From: Cryobacterium sp. GrIS_2_6
Lineage (GTDB): Bacteria; Actinomycetota; Actinomycetes; Actinomycetales; Microbacteriaceae
DNA length: 64,000 bases
NCBI RefSeq assembly: GCF_035984545.1
Contig: NZ_JAXCHP010000001.1
Coordinates: 2,170,001-2,234,000 of the forward strand
Reading direction: 5' to 3'
The notes beneath the pieces were generated by a model, which saw only the letters and a program-made list of their open reading frames with translations, was not told where the DNA came from and did not search any database. Position numbers and translations under genes: made by a program. Below are positions 17,827 through 25,714 of this stretch, piece after piece. The first letter of the stretch is position 1; every line of letters starts with the position of its first letter.

Positions 17827-18717
17827 TTACGGGTAGAACACTTCTAAGACCGTTACGCACGCTTTGAGTGCGTCCAGGAGTGCTGCACCGCCAATGATGA
17901 CGGCGATGGCCACGGGTATGACCGTCGCCCAGCGGCTTGTCGGGGGTTCAACGGCCAGGGCTGCGAGGCGTTCCCGAACATGGTCGGAGGTGTAGGCCAT
18001 CACGGTAGGGGGTGTCCTGGTCGCGGCTAGGGCGGCTCGGGCGAGGGAACGCGCCGTGACCGGCCGGCTGGACTGTTCCGCTGCGCGTTCATCGGCCCAG
18101 CGTTCGGTTTGTAGCCGAATTTCGCGACGAATCGTGCCAAGAAGAGGGTTGATAGCGACAGCGATGACCGCGATCACCCGGTAGATGTGGTGATGATTGG
18201 TCAGGTGCGCTTGTTCGTGCGCGAGGAGCGCCTGGCGTTCAGGGCCCGTCAAGGTATCTAACATTGCGGTCGACACGATCACGGTGCCAGCGCCAATGGG
18301 AACCGCAAAAGCGTAGGGGCGGCTATCGACGAGGACCATCAGCCCGTCCTCGGACTCGTTGACTACATCCCGCAATTCCCGGATGGTCTGCCATTCGTGG
18401 ACGACGGCGAATACGGTCCGAACTGCTAGGAACACCAGAATGGCCAGTGCGGCGGCGCCGATCGGCCACGGGACGCCATCTCGTCCGCCGACGAGTTGCT
18501 CCCGGTCGGCACCGATTCCCAAGAGGGGCAACAGCTTTACGCTGCCGCCGACCGCCAGCAAGGTCAGTGTCCCGACACTAGCGACTGCGCTCAAGAGGGC
18601 AAGGGCCGAGAGCAATCGCGTCGCCGCTGAGGGAGTCAGGCGTCGAGAGACAACCGGACCGGCCATCGCAAGGAGACAGGCGACGACCAGAGGCAAGTAG
18701 AGACTGTAAATCATCAA
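17827..18717 (-). CDS. M56 family (BlaR1/MecR1-like) membrane metallopeptidase
   Basis: A 296-aa protein with membrane segments near residues 3-22, 35-58 and 88-106, a zinc-protease motif HEQAH at 167-171 and a second Glu-bearing helix ERWADERAA downstream. A further membrane segment ends the protein. It lacks the extracellular penicillin-sensor domain of BlaR1, as is usual for actinobacterial members. It overlaps the upstream blaI-like gene by 4 nt; in such pairs the protease inactivates the repressor on a signal. Confidence 0.92.
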   Translation of the reverse strand: MMIYSLYLPLVVACLLAMAGPVVSRRLTPSAATRLLSALALLSAVASVGTLTLLAVGGSVKLLPLLGIGADREQLVGGRDGVPWPIGAAALAILVFLAVRTVFAVVHEWQTIRELRDVVNESEDGLMVLVDSRPYAFAVPIGAGTVIVSTAMLDTLTGPERQALLAHEQAHLTNHHHIYRVIAVIAVAINPLLGTIRREIRLQTERWADERAAEQSSRPVTARSLARAALAATRTPPTVMAYTSDHVRERLAALAVEPPTSRWATVIPVAIAVIIGGAALLDALKACVTVLEVFYP

Positions 18718-19085
18718 GTGCCATCCGGGCGAGAGTCGACCAATAACTCCCGGAGTAGAGCCTCATCAGCGGGCGCGATGGCGTCCAGGAAGCCTTGAAG
18801 AACTGCGGACCGGTCCGCGCCTCGCGCCAACAGGCTGGCCATCCGTTGGGCAGCGACATCGGATCCGTCCGGTACGGGCCGGTAGGTGAAAGCGCGGCCG
18901 GCCTTTTCCCGTGCGACGCGCCCTTTCGCCGTCAAACGCGTCAACACCGTCAACACCGTTTTGTACGACAGGTCCGGGGCGCCGAGCTGAGCATGAACCT
19001 CGGCGCCAGAGAGTGGTGTGGTGCTCAGCCACAGCGTGCTCAGCACTTGAGCTTCGAGGGCGCCCCGCTCCCGCCGCACATTCAC
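18714..19085 (-). CDS. BlaI/MecI/CopY family transcriptional repressor
   Basis: A 123-aa winged-helix repressor with the family core LEAQVLSTLWLSTTPLSGAE, LSYKTVLTVLTRLTAKGRVA and REKAGRAFTYRPV, then a C-terminal dimerisation part. It forms a pair with the M56 protease and is transcribed away from the redox/cell-wall operon at 19214. The operator array at 19141-19169 lies between them and probably controls both directions. Confidence 0.93.
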   Translation of the reverse strand: MNVRRERGALEAQVLSTLWLSTTPLSGAEVHAQLGAPDLSYKTVLTVLTRLTAKGRVAREKAGRAFTYRPVPDGSDVAAQRMASLLARGADRSAVLQGFLDAIAPADEALLRELLVDSRPDGT

Positions 19086-19140
19086 GATGATTCTCTCCCG
19101 TCCCGTACCGCGGTAGACCGCCGTGGAAGTCCTACGTCAT

Positions 19141-19169
19141 GTAAGATTTCAGTCTTACGACTTGTAAGA
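19141..19169. promoter_or_regulatory. Probable BlaI-type operator between divergent units
   Basis: Three alternating half-sites GTAAGA (19141), TCTTAC (19153) and GTAAGA (19164) make two overlapping dyads with 6-nt and 5-nt spacers. The site sits 56 nt upstream of the repressor start and 45 nt upstream of the divergent GTG at 19214, where an autoregulatory BlaI operator is expected. Confidence 0.75.
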
Positions 19170-19213
19170 CTTGCCGTTACTTAGTCTACCCAACCCTCAT
19201 CACAGGAGAAAAC

Positions 19214-19855
19214 GTGCCCCTTGCGCTCTTCCCAGGAACACAATCGGTGACGTCGATACCGGCGTTGCTCGCCCACGCGAGCGTCGCCTACACTCCCTTC
19301 GACCAGGGCATCCGGCATATCGCCACTCTCGCCGGCTATTTGTCCTACGGTTTGATGGCATTGGCAATTGTCTTCGGGATTTTGACCACCACCGGGTGGG
19401 CCAGGCGTCTCGTCAGCCGAAGCGGGATGTCTTCGGCCCATATTGTTCTGGCGGTCACTGCGTTGACGTTCGGCACCCTCCACGGGGTGTCGTACATCTT
19501 CCAGACCGGCCAGAACTTTGGTCTCATCAATGCGATTGTGCCCTTCGTGGCCGGCGGGTCGCCCAGCGTGGGACTTGGCATCATCGGTTTGGATTTGGGG
19601 CTCGCCGTCGCGTTGTCGATCGTGGTCCAACGACGCCTCGGCTACCACCGCTGGCACATTGTTCACTACTTCGCCTACGGCGCCTTTGCACTCTCCCTGA
19701 TTCACACCTTCACGGCGTCCCCAGAAGTTCAGTCGCTGCGCCTTCTCGGGGTTGGTGTTATCGGCGCCGCGGCAGCATGCCTTCTGGTCTACATTCTCCG
19801 CATCCTGCCCGCAACCACAGCGGTTGGCCTGCGGATCGCGCCGGGTGAAAAGTGA
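19214..19855 (+). CDS. Ferric-reductase-like transmembrane protein
   Basis: A 213-aa integral membrane protein with about six segments. Conserved His residues sit within membrane helices (FGTLHGVSYIF, HRWHIVHYFAYGAF, LIHTFTAS), the pattern of haem-binding ferric-reductase-like domains. It starts with GTG after AGGAGA. It overlaps the ferredoxin gene by 4 nt, so a membrane electron-transfer unit with that ferredoxin and its reductase is likely. It lacks its own FAD/NAD domain, which the third gene supplies. Confidence 0.88.
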   Translation: MPLALFPGTQSVTSIPALLAHASVAYTPFDQGIRHIATLAGYLSYGLMALAIVFGILTTTGWARRLVSRSGMSSAHIVLAVTALTFGTLHGVSYIFQTGQNFGLINAIVPFVAGGSPSVGLGIIGLDLGLAVALSIVVQRRLGYHRWHIVHYFAYGAFALSLIHTFTASPEVQSLRLLGVGVIGAAAACLLVYILRILPATTAVGLRIAPGEK

Positions 19856-20097
19856 GTACCTCTCCGGAACTCTCAGATACTCGACAGGAAACCACGCCCG
19901 TCGACGTCAGTGTTGACAACCGCCAGTGTCATCTCTACGGGATTTGCGAGCAAGAAGCGCCCGAGGTATTCGCACTAGGAGTCGACGGGCGGCTTCGGTA
20001 CTCCGCGCACCCAGCGGCCCGGGAGGCCGCGGCAACTCGACAAGCCGCGCGGCTGTGCCCTATGCAAGCGATCACCCTGTCGGGGTCTGTCTCGTGA
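19852..20097 (+). CDS. Small ferredoxin (3Fe-4S or 4Fe-4S type)
   Basis: An 81-aa ferredoxin of the actinobacterial single-cluster type: NRQCHLYGICEQEAPEVFAL gives Cys-x5-Cys, and RLCPMQAI gives the Cys-Pro. Only three cluster Cys are evident, which favours a 3Fe-4S cluster. It overlaps both neighbours by 4 nt and should carry electrons between the reductase and the membrane protein. Confidence 0.9.
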   Translation: MSTSPELSDTRQETTPVDVSVDNRQCHLYGICEQEAPEVFALGVDGRLRYSAHPAAREAAATRQAARLCPMQAITLSGSVS

Positions 20098-21341
20098 GTG
20101 CGCGTGCGGAACGAATCGTCGTCGTGGGGGCCGGCCTTGCCGCCCTGTCCGCAGCGGAACGCCTCCGGGAAAGAGGATTTGCCGGCGACATTGTGATCAT
20201 TGGGGAGGAAACCCACGGACCCTACAATCGGACCCCTCTCTCCAAAGGCCTCCTCACGGGCCAGGTCAGCACGCGAGAACTTCCGCTGCGCAGCTACACG
20301 CCCCTGAACGTGCAGTGGAAATTGGGCAACAAAGTAACCGGCTTGGACATTGCTCGCCGCGTACTTCGAACGGAAAAAGCCGCCGATATCGGCTTTGACG
20401 GTCTGATCATCGCCACCGGAGTACGGGCCAGGCACCTGCCCGGAGCGCCAACGGATGCTCCCCATGTGTGGACACTTCGGACCCTCGAGGACGCACGGGC
20501 GATCGACCGTGCGATGACGAAGGCCCGCCGCATCGCCGTCGTCGGTGGCGGCTTCTTAGGCTGCGAAATCGCCTCGACCGCCCGCGAACGCGGAATCGCC
20601 GTGACCCTCATCGATCGAAGCCCAACGGTGCTGCACCGATCCCTGGGCGCCCCCATCGGAGCAGCCATCGGCGAAATGCACCGAGCAGCGGGCGTGCGCC
20701 TTCACCTCGGAGTCGGCGTGAGCGGCTGGACCGAAACCCGTCGCGGCGCACGACTCACGCTCGACGACAACGAAAAAGTCGACGCCGATCTTGTCGTAAT
20801 CGGTGTTGGAACTGACCCCAATACGGAATGGTTACAGGACTCAGAACTCGACATCACGGACGGAGTCCTCTGCGACGCGACCGGACATGCCCTCGCCCGG
20901 GACGGGGCTAGGGTGGAGGGCATCGTGGCAGCAGGAGACGTCGCCCGCTGGCCCAACCAACGCTTCGATGGCATCCCCCGGCGGGTAGAACACTGGATTA
21001 ACGCCGTCGAAATGGGACAGGCCGCAGCAGACTCCCTTCTTGCCGGGCCCGCGGCGAGCCCGTTCTGCCCGACGCCACGGTTTTGGTCCCACCAGCACGG
21101 GGCACGAATCCAAGCTTCCGGCCAACCAGCCCTCGGAACCTCGATGACCCTTCTGGACGGATCTTTCCAGGACCGACGGTTCATCGCCGGATTCACCGGG
21201 CCTGGCGACACTGGACCAATTCTCGTTGGGATTGTTGCTGTCAACATGCCGCGCAGCTTGCTGCGCTGGCACGAAAGTATTGGACACCCCGCCAGCGACC
21301 TCTCCCTCCACCCGCGCCAAGTCACCGCCCTCCAGGACTAG
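20094..21341 (+). CDS. FAD-dependent ferredoxin reductase
   Basis: A 415-aa pyridine-nucleotide disulfide-oxidoreductase-fold protein of the ferredoxin/rubredoxin reductase type. IVVVGAGLAALSAAERLRE is the FAD-binding Rossmann motif, YNRTPLSKGLL the conserved Pro/Lys motif, RIAVVGGGFLGCEIASTA the NAD(P)H motif and EGIVAAGDVARWP the second FAD contact. A C-terminal reductase domain follows. The GTG at 20094 overlaps the ferredoxin stop by 4 nt. Confidence 0.92.
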   Translation: MSARAERIVVVGAGLAALSAAERLRERGFAGDIVIIGEETHGPYNRTPLSKGLLTGQVSTRELPLRSYTPLNVQWKLGNKVTGLDIARRVLRTEKAADIGFDGLIIATGVRARHLPGAPTDAPHVWTLRTLEDARAIDRAMTKARRIAVVGGGFLGCEIASTARERGIAVTLIDRSPTVLHRSLGAPIGAAIGEMHRAAGVRLHLGVGVSGWTETRRGARLTLDDNEKVDADLVVIGVGTDPNTEWLQDSELDITDGVLCDATGHALARDGARVEGIVAAGDVARWPNQRFDGIPRRVEHWINAVEMGQAAADSLLAGPAASPFCPTPRFWSHQHGARIQASGQPALGTSMTLLDGSFQDRRFIAGFTGPGDTGPILVGIVAVNMPRSLLRWHESIGHPASDLSLHPRQVTALQD

Positions 21342-21388
21342 AACCTCGAAGTAGTCGAAGCAAACGCATCCGAAGTGAAGGAGAAACC

Positions 21389-22741
21389 GTGCGCAGAACG
21401 TCCGAACGCGGTCCCGATGCAGTAGAACGGCGGACGGAGAGCCCGCGCTTTTCCCTCGCGCCCGGATCCCGACGCATAACGACACGGATCACGCTCCGTC
21501 GGCTGCTCCACGCTGAGTCCTCCAATTACTACCTGTTGCTGGGGACGACTCTTTTCATGGTCGGGTTCGGGCTGATGATGGTCCTTTCCGCCTCATCCGT
21601 GGATTCACATACCGCCGGCGACAGCTTCTTCGCCGTGTTCTGGAAACAGGGTGCCAGCGCGATGGTCGGTATCCCACTCATGCTGATCATCGCGCGAATC
21701 CCCAGCGCCTTCTGGAGAAAAAATGCGCGGCTGCTCCTCATCGCAGCGTGTCTGCTCCAGCTACTCGTCGTCGCCACCCCCCTCGGCACGCAAGTAGGTG
21801 GAAACCGAAACTGGCTACGCATCGGAAGCTTTTCCTTGCAGCCATCCGAAGCACTAAAAGTCGCCTTGGCCATCTGGATCAGCATGTTTTTGGTGAAGCG
21901 GTCCACGAGAATCACGGACTGGAAATACTCGCTCCTCCCCGTCGTCCTCGTGGCAGGCCCAGCAATCGGCCTCGTCACAATCGGGGGTGACCTCGGCACG
22001 ACAATCATCATGGGCGGGATGCTCCTGGGCGCACTGTTCTTCGCGGGCACACCCCTCAAACAACTAGCACTCACTCTCGGGACAGCGTCCGTCCTGGCCG
22101 TACTGCTGGCAATATCCCGGCCCAGCAGACTGATCCGCATATTGGCGTTCCTGAACCCCGGGGCCGCTGACCCAACCGATGTCGGCTGGCAGATTCAGAA
22201 TGGTTACTACGCACTCGCTTCCGGCGGCATTTTCGGTGTGGGCCTCGGAAACTCCCGATCAAAATGGGGCTGGCTTCCCGCAGCGGACACGGACTTCATC
22301 TTTGCCATCATCGGTAACGAGCTGGGCCTCATCGGCACAGTTCTCGTACTTGTTCTCTTCGCCGTCCTCGCTTTGGTGTTCCTGAGGATTATCGGCACCA
22401 GCACCGACCGGTTCGCCCAAATCGCAACCGCCGCGATCATGGCATGGATAATCGGTGAGGCAGTCGTCAATATTGCAGTCGTCCTAGGTTTGCTGCCCGT
22501 CCTTGGGGTACCGCTGCCCTTTTTCTCATCCGGTGGCACAGCCCTCGTCAGCTCACTCGCCGCCATCGGCATCGTCCTGTCCTTCGAGCGCGAATCCAAA
22601 CGACGGCACCCCGACTCGCAGCCCGAGGAAAAGGCACGCCCAAGGACAATCCCCACTGACAGGGGAGGTGCGCGCCCCAATAGCCAGGCGCCATCCCCGT
22701 CCCTCACGAAGCGGCGCCCTGAAAGGAGCAAAACGCTATGA
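21389..22741 (+). CDS. FtsW/RodA/SpoVE family peptidoglycan polymerase
   Basis: A 450-aa SEDS protein with about ten membrane segments. Recognisable blocks are GNRNWLRIGSFSLQPSE, GGDLGTTIIMGGM, GWQIQNGYYALASGG, the loop LPAADTDFIFAIIGNELG with the catalytic Asp, and PFFSSGGTALVSS. It starts with GTG after AAGGAGA. It is 47 nt after the reductase gene and overlaps the DUF3566 gene. No class B PBP gene is next to it, so its partner must be elsewhere. It is an extra copy relative to the usual dcw-cluster ftsW (inference). Confidence 0.93.
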   Translation: MRRTSERGPDAVERRTESPRFSLAPGSRRITTRITLRRLLHAESSNYYLLLGTTLFMVGFGLMMVLSASSVDSHTAGDSFFAVFWKQGASAMVGIPLMLIIARIPSAFWRKNARLLLIAACLLQLLVVATPLGTQVGGNRNWLRIGSFSLQPSEALKVALAIWISMFLVKRSTRITDWKYSLLPVVLVAGPAIGLVTIGGDLGTTIIMGGMLLGALFFAGTPLKQLALTLGTASVLAVLLAISRPSRLIRILAFLNPGAADPTDVGWQIQNGYYALASGGIFGVGLGNSRSKWGWLPAADTDFIFAIIGNELGLIGTVLVLVLFAVLALVFLRIIGTSTDRFAQIATAAIMAWIIGEAVVNIAVVLGLLPVLGVPLPFFSSGGTALVSSLAAIGIVLSFERESKRRHPDSQPEEKARPRTIPTDRGGARPNSQAPSPSLTKRRPERSKTL

Positions 22742-23148
22742 GTTTGGCTGAAAAACTAGCCCGAAAATCATCCGACGCACCCGCGGGAAAACAAGTCCGC
22801 CTCAAATTCGTCCACATGAACGTGTGGTCCGCCGCAAAAGTTTCTCTTCTCCTCGCGTTAACCCTGGGCGTTGTGAGCACACTCGGCACCCTCATCCTCT
22901 GGCTTGTTCTCAACCAGGCAGGTGCGTTCGATCAGCTCGATACGCTCCTTGCCGGCACATTCAGCGGGTCAACAACGGGGAGCAGTCTGAAAACCTCTCT
23001 CGACCTCGGGCCGGTGCTGATCTTTTCGATCGCTCTCAGCGTCGTGGGCGCCATTGCCGGATCGGCACTAGGAGCGATCGTGGCGGTTCTCTACAACCTC
23101 AGCGCAAAACCAACCGGCGGTCTCGTCATCGGCTTCATCAATAGCTGA
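22738..23148 (+). CDS. DUF3566-domain membrane protein
   Basis: A 136-aa protein with two membrane segments (about residues 36-58 and 91-117) and the family beginnings KQVRLKFVHMNVWSAAKVSL and ending AVLYNLSAKPTGGLVIGF. DUF3566 genes normally sit beside gyrA in actinobacteria; here it is coupled to the SEDS gene through an ATGA overlap. The function is unknown but the setting points to envelope growth. Confidence 0.88.
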   Translation: MSLAEKLARKSSDAPAGKQVRLKFVHMNVWSAAKVSLLLALTLGVVSTLGTLILWLVLNQAGAFDQLDTLLAGTFSGSTTGSSLKTSLDLGPVLIFSIALSVVGAIAGSALGAIVAVLYNLSAKPTGGLVIGFINS

Positions 23149-23196
23149 CAGACGACTCCCCCAACCCCGAAACAACAGAACAGGCCACAACCGCTC

Positions 23197-23955
23197 ATGA
23201 CCACTCCCCACGCTGTCGACAATCTCGCCGCTCGAACACGCCTGGCCCAGCTACCGCAACCACGGCACACCATCCAACGACCCGCGATCCTCGCCCTCGT
23301 CACCCTCGCCCTCGCCCTCGGCTTCACCGTGAAATGGACCCCCCAACTCCAAAACGCAGAGTTCAAAACCGATCAACTCATAAGCCAACATCACATTCCA
23401 GCCCTGGACACAATCGCACTCACCATTCAGACGCTCCTAAGCCCGCCCGGGATCCTCATCATCTTGACCATCACCTTCCTCTTCCTACTGTTGGTCAAAC
23501 GATCACCCGTCAACGCAATTGCCGTCGTCTCCGTCGCGGGCATCGGATGGCTCTCCAGCGAAGCATTCAAAATTGTCGTCGCCCAACCCCGCCCCACCCA
23601 AGCACTGCTGCAACACTCCCTCATCCCCAACGACGGCACCGGCAGCTTCCCCTCCGGACACACCACCTTCGCGGTAGCGTTCGCGATCGCCTGCTACTTC
23701 CTCGCCCGCCAAACCCGATGGTCAAGACTGACCCTCACCGGCGGCGTCTTCTTCGTCATGGTCGTTGGCCTATCCCGTCTATATATCGGAGCGCACTACC
23801 CCAGCGACATCATCGGATCCGTACTCGTGGCCGCAACCACAACCTCCCTCGTCACAATCCTGTGGAACAGGGTCGCCCTATCTGTAGTGGCCCGGATTCC
23901 CTTCCTTGATCGGTTTGGCCCACTACCAAAACCTCCGGCCAAACCAAAGCAGTGA
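23197..23955 (+). CDS. PAP2 family lipid phosphatase
   Basis: A 252-aa membrane phosphatase with the three PAP2 signatures KIVVAQPRP (KxxxxxxRP), GSFPSGHTTFA (PSGH) and SRLYIGAHYPSD (SRxxxxxHxxxD), and about six membrane segments. Such enzymes dephosphorylate phosphatidate or undecaprenyl pyrophosphate. Its place after the SEDS and DUF3566 genes favours a lipid-carrier role. It resembles the protein at 46012-46743 along its whole length. Confidence 0.92.
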   Translation: MTTPHAVDNLAARTRLAQLPQPRHTIQRPAILALVTLALALGFTVKWTPQLQNAEFKTDQLISQHHIPALDTIALTIQTLLSPPGILIILTITFLFLLLVKRSPVNAIAVVSVAGIGWLSSEAFKIVVAQPRPTQALLQHSLIPNDGTGSFPSGHTTFAVAFAIACYFLARQTRWSRLTLTGGVFFVMVVGLSRLYIGAHYPSDIIGSVLVAATTTSLVTILWNRVALSVVARIPFLDRFGPLPKPPAKPKQ

Positions 23956-24285
23956 GGCACACTCTGCAGGACGGCACAACACGCCGGTCCAGAGCGGGGT
24001 CAGCGTCTTGTATCCCATGGGTGGCCTAATCTGCCCAGATGACTTCCCAGTTGGTGAGCTGGGCGCGGAGCACAGCGATCCCGGCCTGCTGGCCCGTTGT
24101 GCGCGCGGCGAACCCTCCCAAGTCAAGATCCCTTCGCGGGTCCAGATCGAGCGTGTTCGTGCAGACAGTTGCGAAAAACGACACGCCCACGCCGGCGCGT
24201 CGACCTGGTTCTCGTCGATCAATTCCTGCCCGTGACGATAAGAGTCGTGTGGGAAGATGGCACAAAAAAACGAAGCGGAGCAGGT
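23956..24285. other. Non-coding gap
   Basis: About 0.33 kb between the PAP2 gene and the isochorismatase-like gene, with no supported gene. It probably holds the promoter of the latter. Confidence 0.5.
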
Positions 24286-24846
24286 ATGAGCACTGGAATT
24301 GTGGTCATTGACATTCAGAACGACTACTTCCCCGGGGGTGCATATCCCCTCACCGGGAGTCTGTCGGCCGCGGTCATCGCCCGGGGCGTCCTCGACACGG
24401 CCCGCGCCATCGGCACCCCCGTCATCCACTTCCGGCACCTCGCCACCGAACCAGATGCGACATTCTTCGTCCCCGGGACCGTGGGGGCCGAGATCTACCC
24501 GCTCCTGGCGCCGGTGGCGACCGAACACCACTTGACCAAAGGCTCCCCGAACGCCTTCATCGGCACCGGACTCGAACAGCTGCTTAGGGACGAGGACATC
24601 GACCACCTCGTCATCATGGGCATGATGAGCAGCATGTGCATCGACGCCACCGCCCGGGCCGCGCTCGACCTCGGCTTGATCGTCACCGTCGTGCACGACG
24701 CCTGCGCCGCACCCGACTTCGAGTTCCAAGGCACCGAGGTTCCCGGGGCATCCGTCCAGGCCGCCTTCATGGCCGCGCTCCGCGACGCGGGTGCTGAGGT
24801 GCTCGCCGCCGCCGACCTCCACCTCGCTCCGCTCTCGGCACACTAA
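24286..24846 (+). CDS. Isochorismatase-like cysteine hydrolase
   Basis: A 186-aa cysteine hydrolase. The catalytic triad is Asp9 (VVIDIQNDY), Lys85 (LTKGSPNAF) and Cys118 (MGMMSSMCIDAT); the cis-peptide bond before Cys is also in that motif. Members include nicotinamidase, isochorismatase and N-carbamoylsarcosine hydrolases. The pattern fits the general YcaC/cysteine hydrolase group; the substrate is unknown. The ATG at 24286 follows GGAGCAGG. Confidence 0.9.
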   Translation: MSTGIVVIDIQNDYFPGGAYPLTGSLSAAVIARGVLDTARAIGTPVIHFRHLATEPDATFFVPGTVGAEIYPLLAPVATEHHLTKGSPNAFIGTGLEQLLRDEDIDHLVIMGMMSSMCIDATARAALDLGLIVTVVHDACAAPDFEFQGTEVPGASVQAAFMAALRDAGAEVLAAADLHLAPLSAH

Positions 24847-24956
24847 CGGCATCCTGCCCGGCCAGGTCGACAACGCGACACGACTCAGAGGCAAGGCCAC
24901 CGCGTGCGAGGCGCAACCTCAGCGGCAACAAAGCATCGATTCGTGGGCTGAGGAAC

Positions 24957-25100
24957 ATGAACGTTCCCAGCCTGCCGAAGACACCGCCGATTCTGACTCT
25001 CACTGTCAACCCTGCCCTCGATGTCAGCGCCTCGACGGCCCATGTGGCCAGTGAACACAAATTGCACTGCAGGGTCACCCGCATCGACCCGGACGGCGGC
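24957..25100 (+). pseudogene. 5' fragment of a PfkB-type sugar kinase gene
   Basis: The first about 48 codons read PPILTLTVNPALDVSASTAH and EHKLHCRVTRIDPDGG, the N-terminus of PfkB-family phosphofructokinases. The glycine-rich continuation and the whole kinase body are missing. It has a start codon and a GAGGAA RBS. Homology stops exactly where the stop codon of the opposing hypothetical gene lies (25100), which marks a recombination junction. Confidence 0.7.
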
Positions 25101-25489
25101 TACCGGAAGGGAACAGGGACATGGGCTGCTTTGGCCCAGTCGAACCGGATGCGTTGACCGCCCGATTCGTTGAGAACATGGGCCTCAAGCTTCATGATGC
25201 GATGATCGGCTGTTGCTTGATCGTTTTCGACGATATCGAAGCGATAGGTGTTGGTGTGCTCGGTCACGAGGACCGCTCCGATGCCGGGGAAGATGACGAA
25301 CATCTGATCTGTGAACAACAGGGTGTGTTCGTAGTGCCGGCGAAGATTCTGACCGAGCAGCGGGAAACTGGGGAGTGATTCCACCGGCCCCACAATGGCT
25401 GTCATGGTGATCATGACGTCATCCTCAGCCCCCAAGGTAAGCACCAGATGAACTGTCGGTGGGGATTCGCTGGGAATGCCGATCACCAC
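25100..25489 (-). CDS. Hypothetical protein, possibly N-terminally truncated
   Basis: A 129-aa product with segments TVHLVLTLGAEDDVMITMTA, LRRHYEHTLLFTDQMFVIFP and GQRIRFDWAKAAHVPVPFR. Only GTG starts at 25489/25486 are available. The same frame stays open upstream and encodes a hydrophobic stretch (TAIIAVVAVVIGIP) without a start codon, so the original protein may have begun with a signal or membrane segment that is now lost. No family recognised. Confidence 0.5.
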   Translation of the reverse strand: MVIGIPSESPPTVHLVLTLGAEDDVMITMTAIVGPVESLPSFPLLGQNLRRHYEHTLLFTDQMFVIFPGIGAVLVTEHTNTYRFDIVENDQATADHRIMKLEAHVLNESGGQRIRFDWAKAAHVPVPFR

Positions 25490-25647
25490 CGCGACGACCG
25501 CGATGATCGCTGTCGAAGTGATGCCATGTATATCGCGGTTGATACGTCCGCCCTTTTCGCACTTTCCGCACTGGCGTTGGCCGCCACGAACGCGTGTAGG
25601 CGAACTTGCCGACTACGGGACTGCGACCTACCCTGGGCTACGAAGAA

Positions 25648-25690
25648 ACGGCTCAGGGTGGGCAGAGATTCTCTGCCCACCCTGAGCCGT
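25648..25690 (-). terminator. Rho-independent terminator of the PTS gene
   Basis: Perfect 20-bp arms (ACGGCTCAGGGTGGGCAGAG and its complement) around a 3-nt loop. On the minus strand the hairpin is followed by TTTCTTC. It lies 25 nt after the PTS stop codon. Confidence 0.9.
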
Positions 25691-25714
25691 GACGTGCCGC
25701 TGCCGTGTGGAGAC

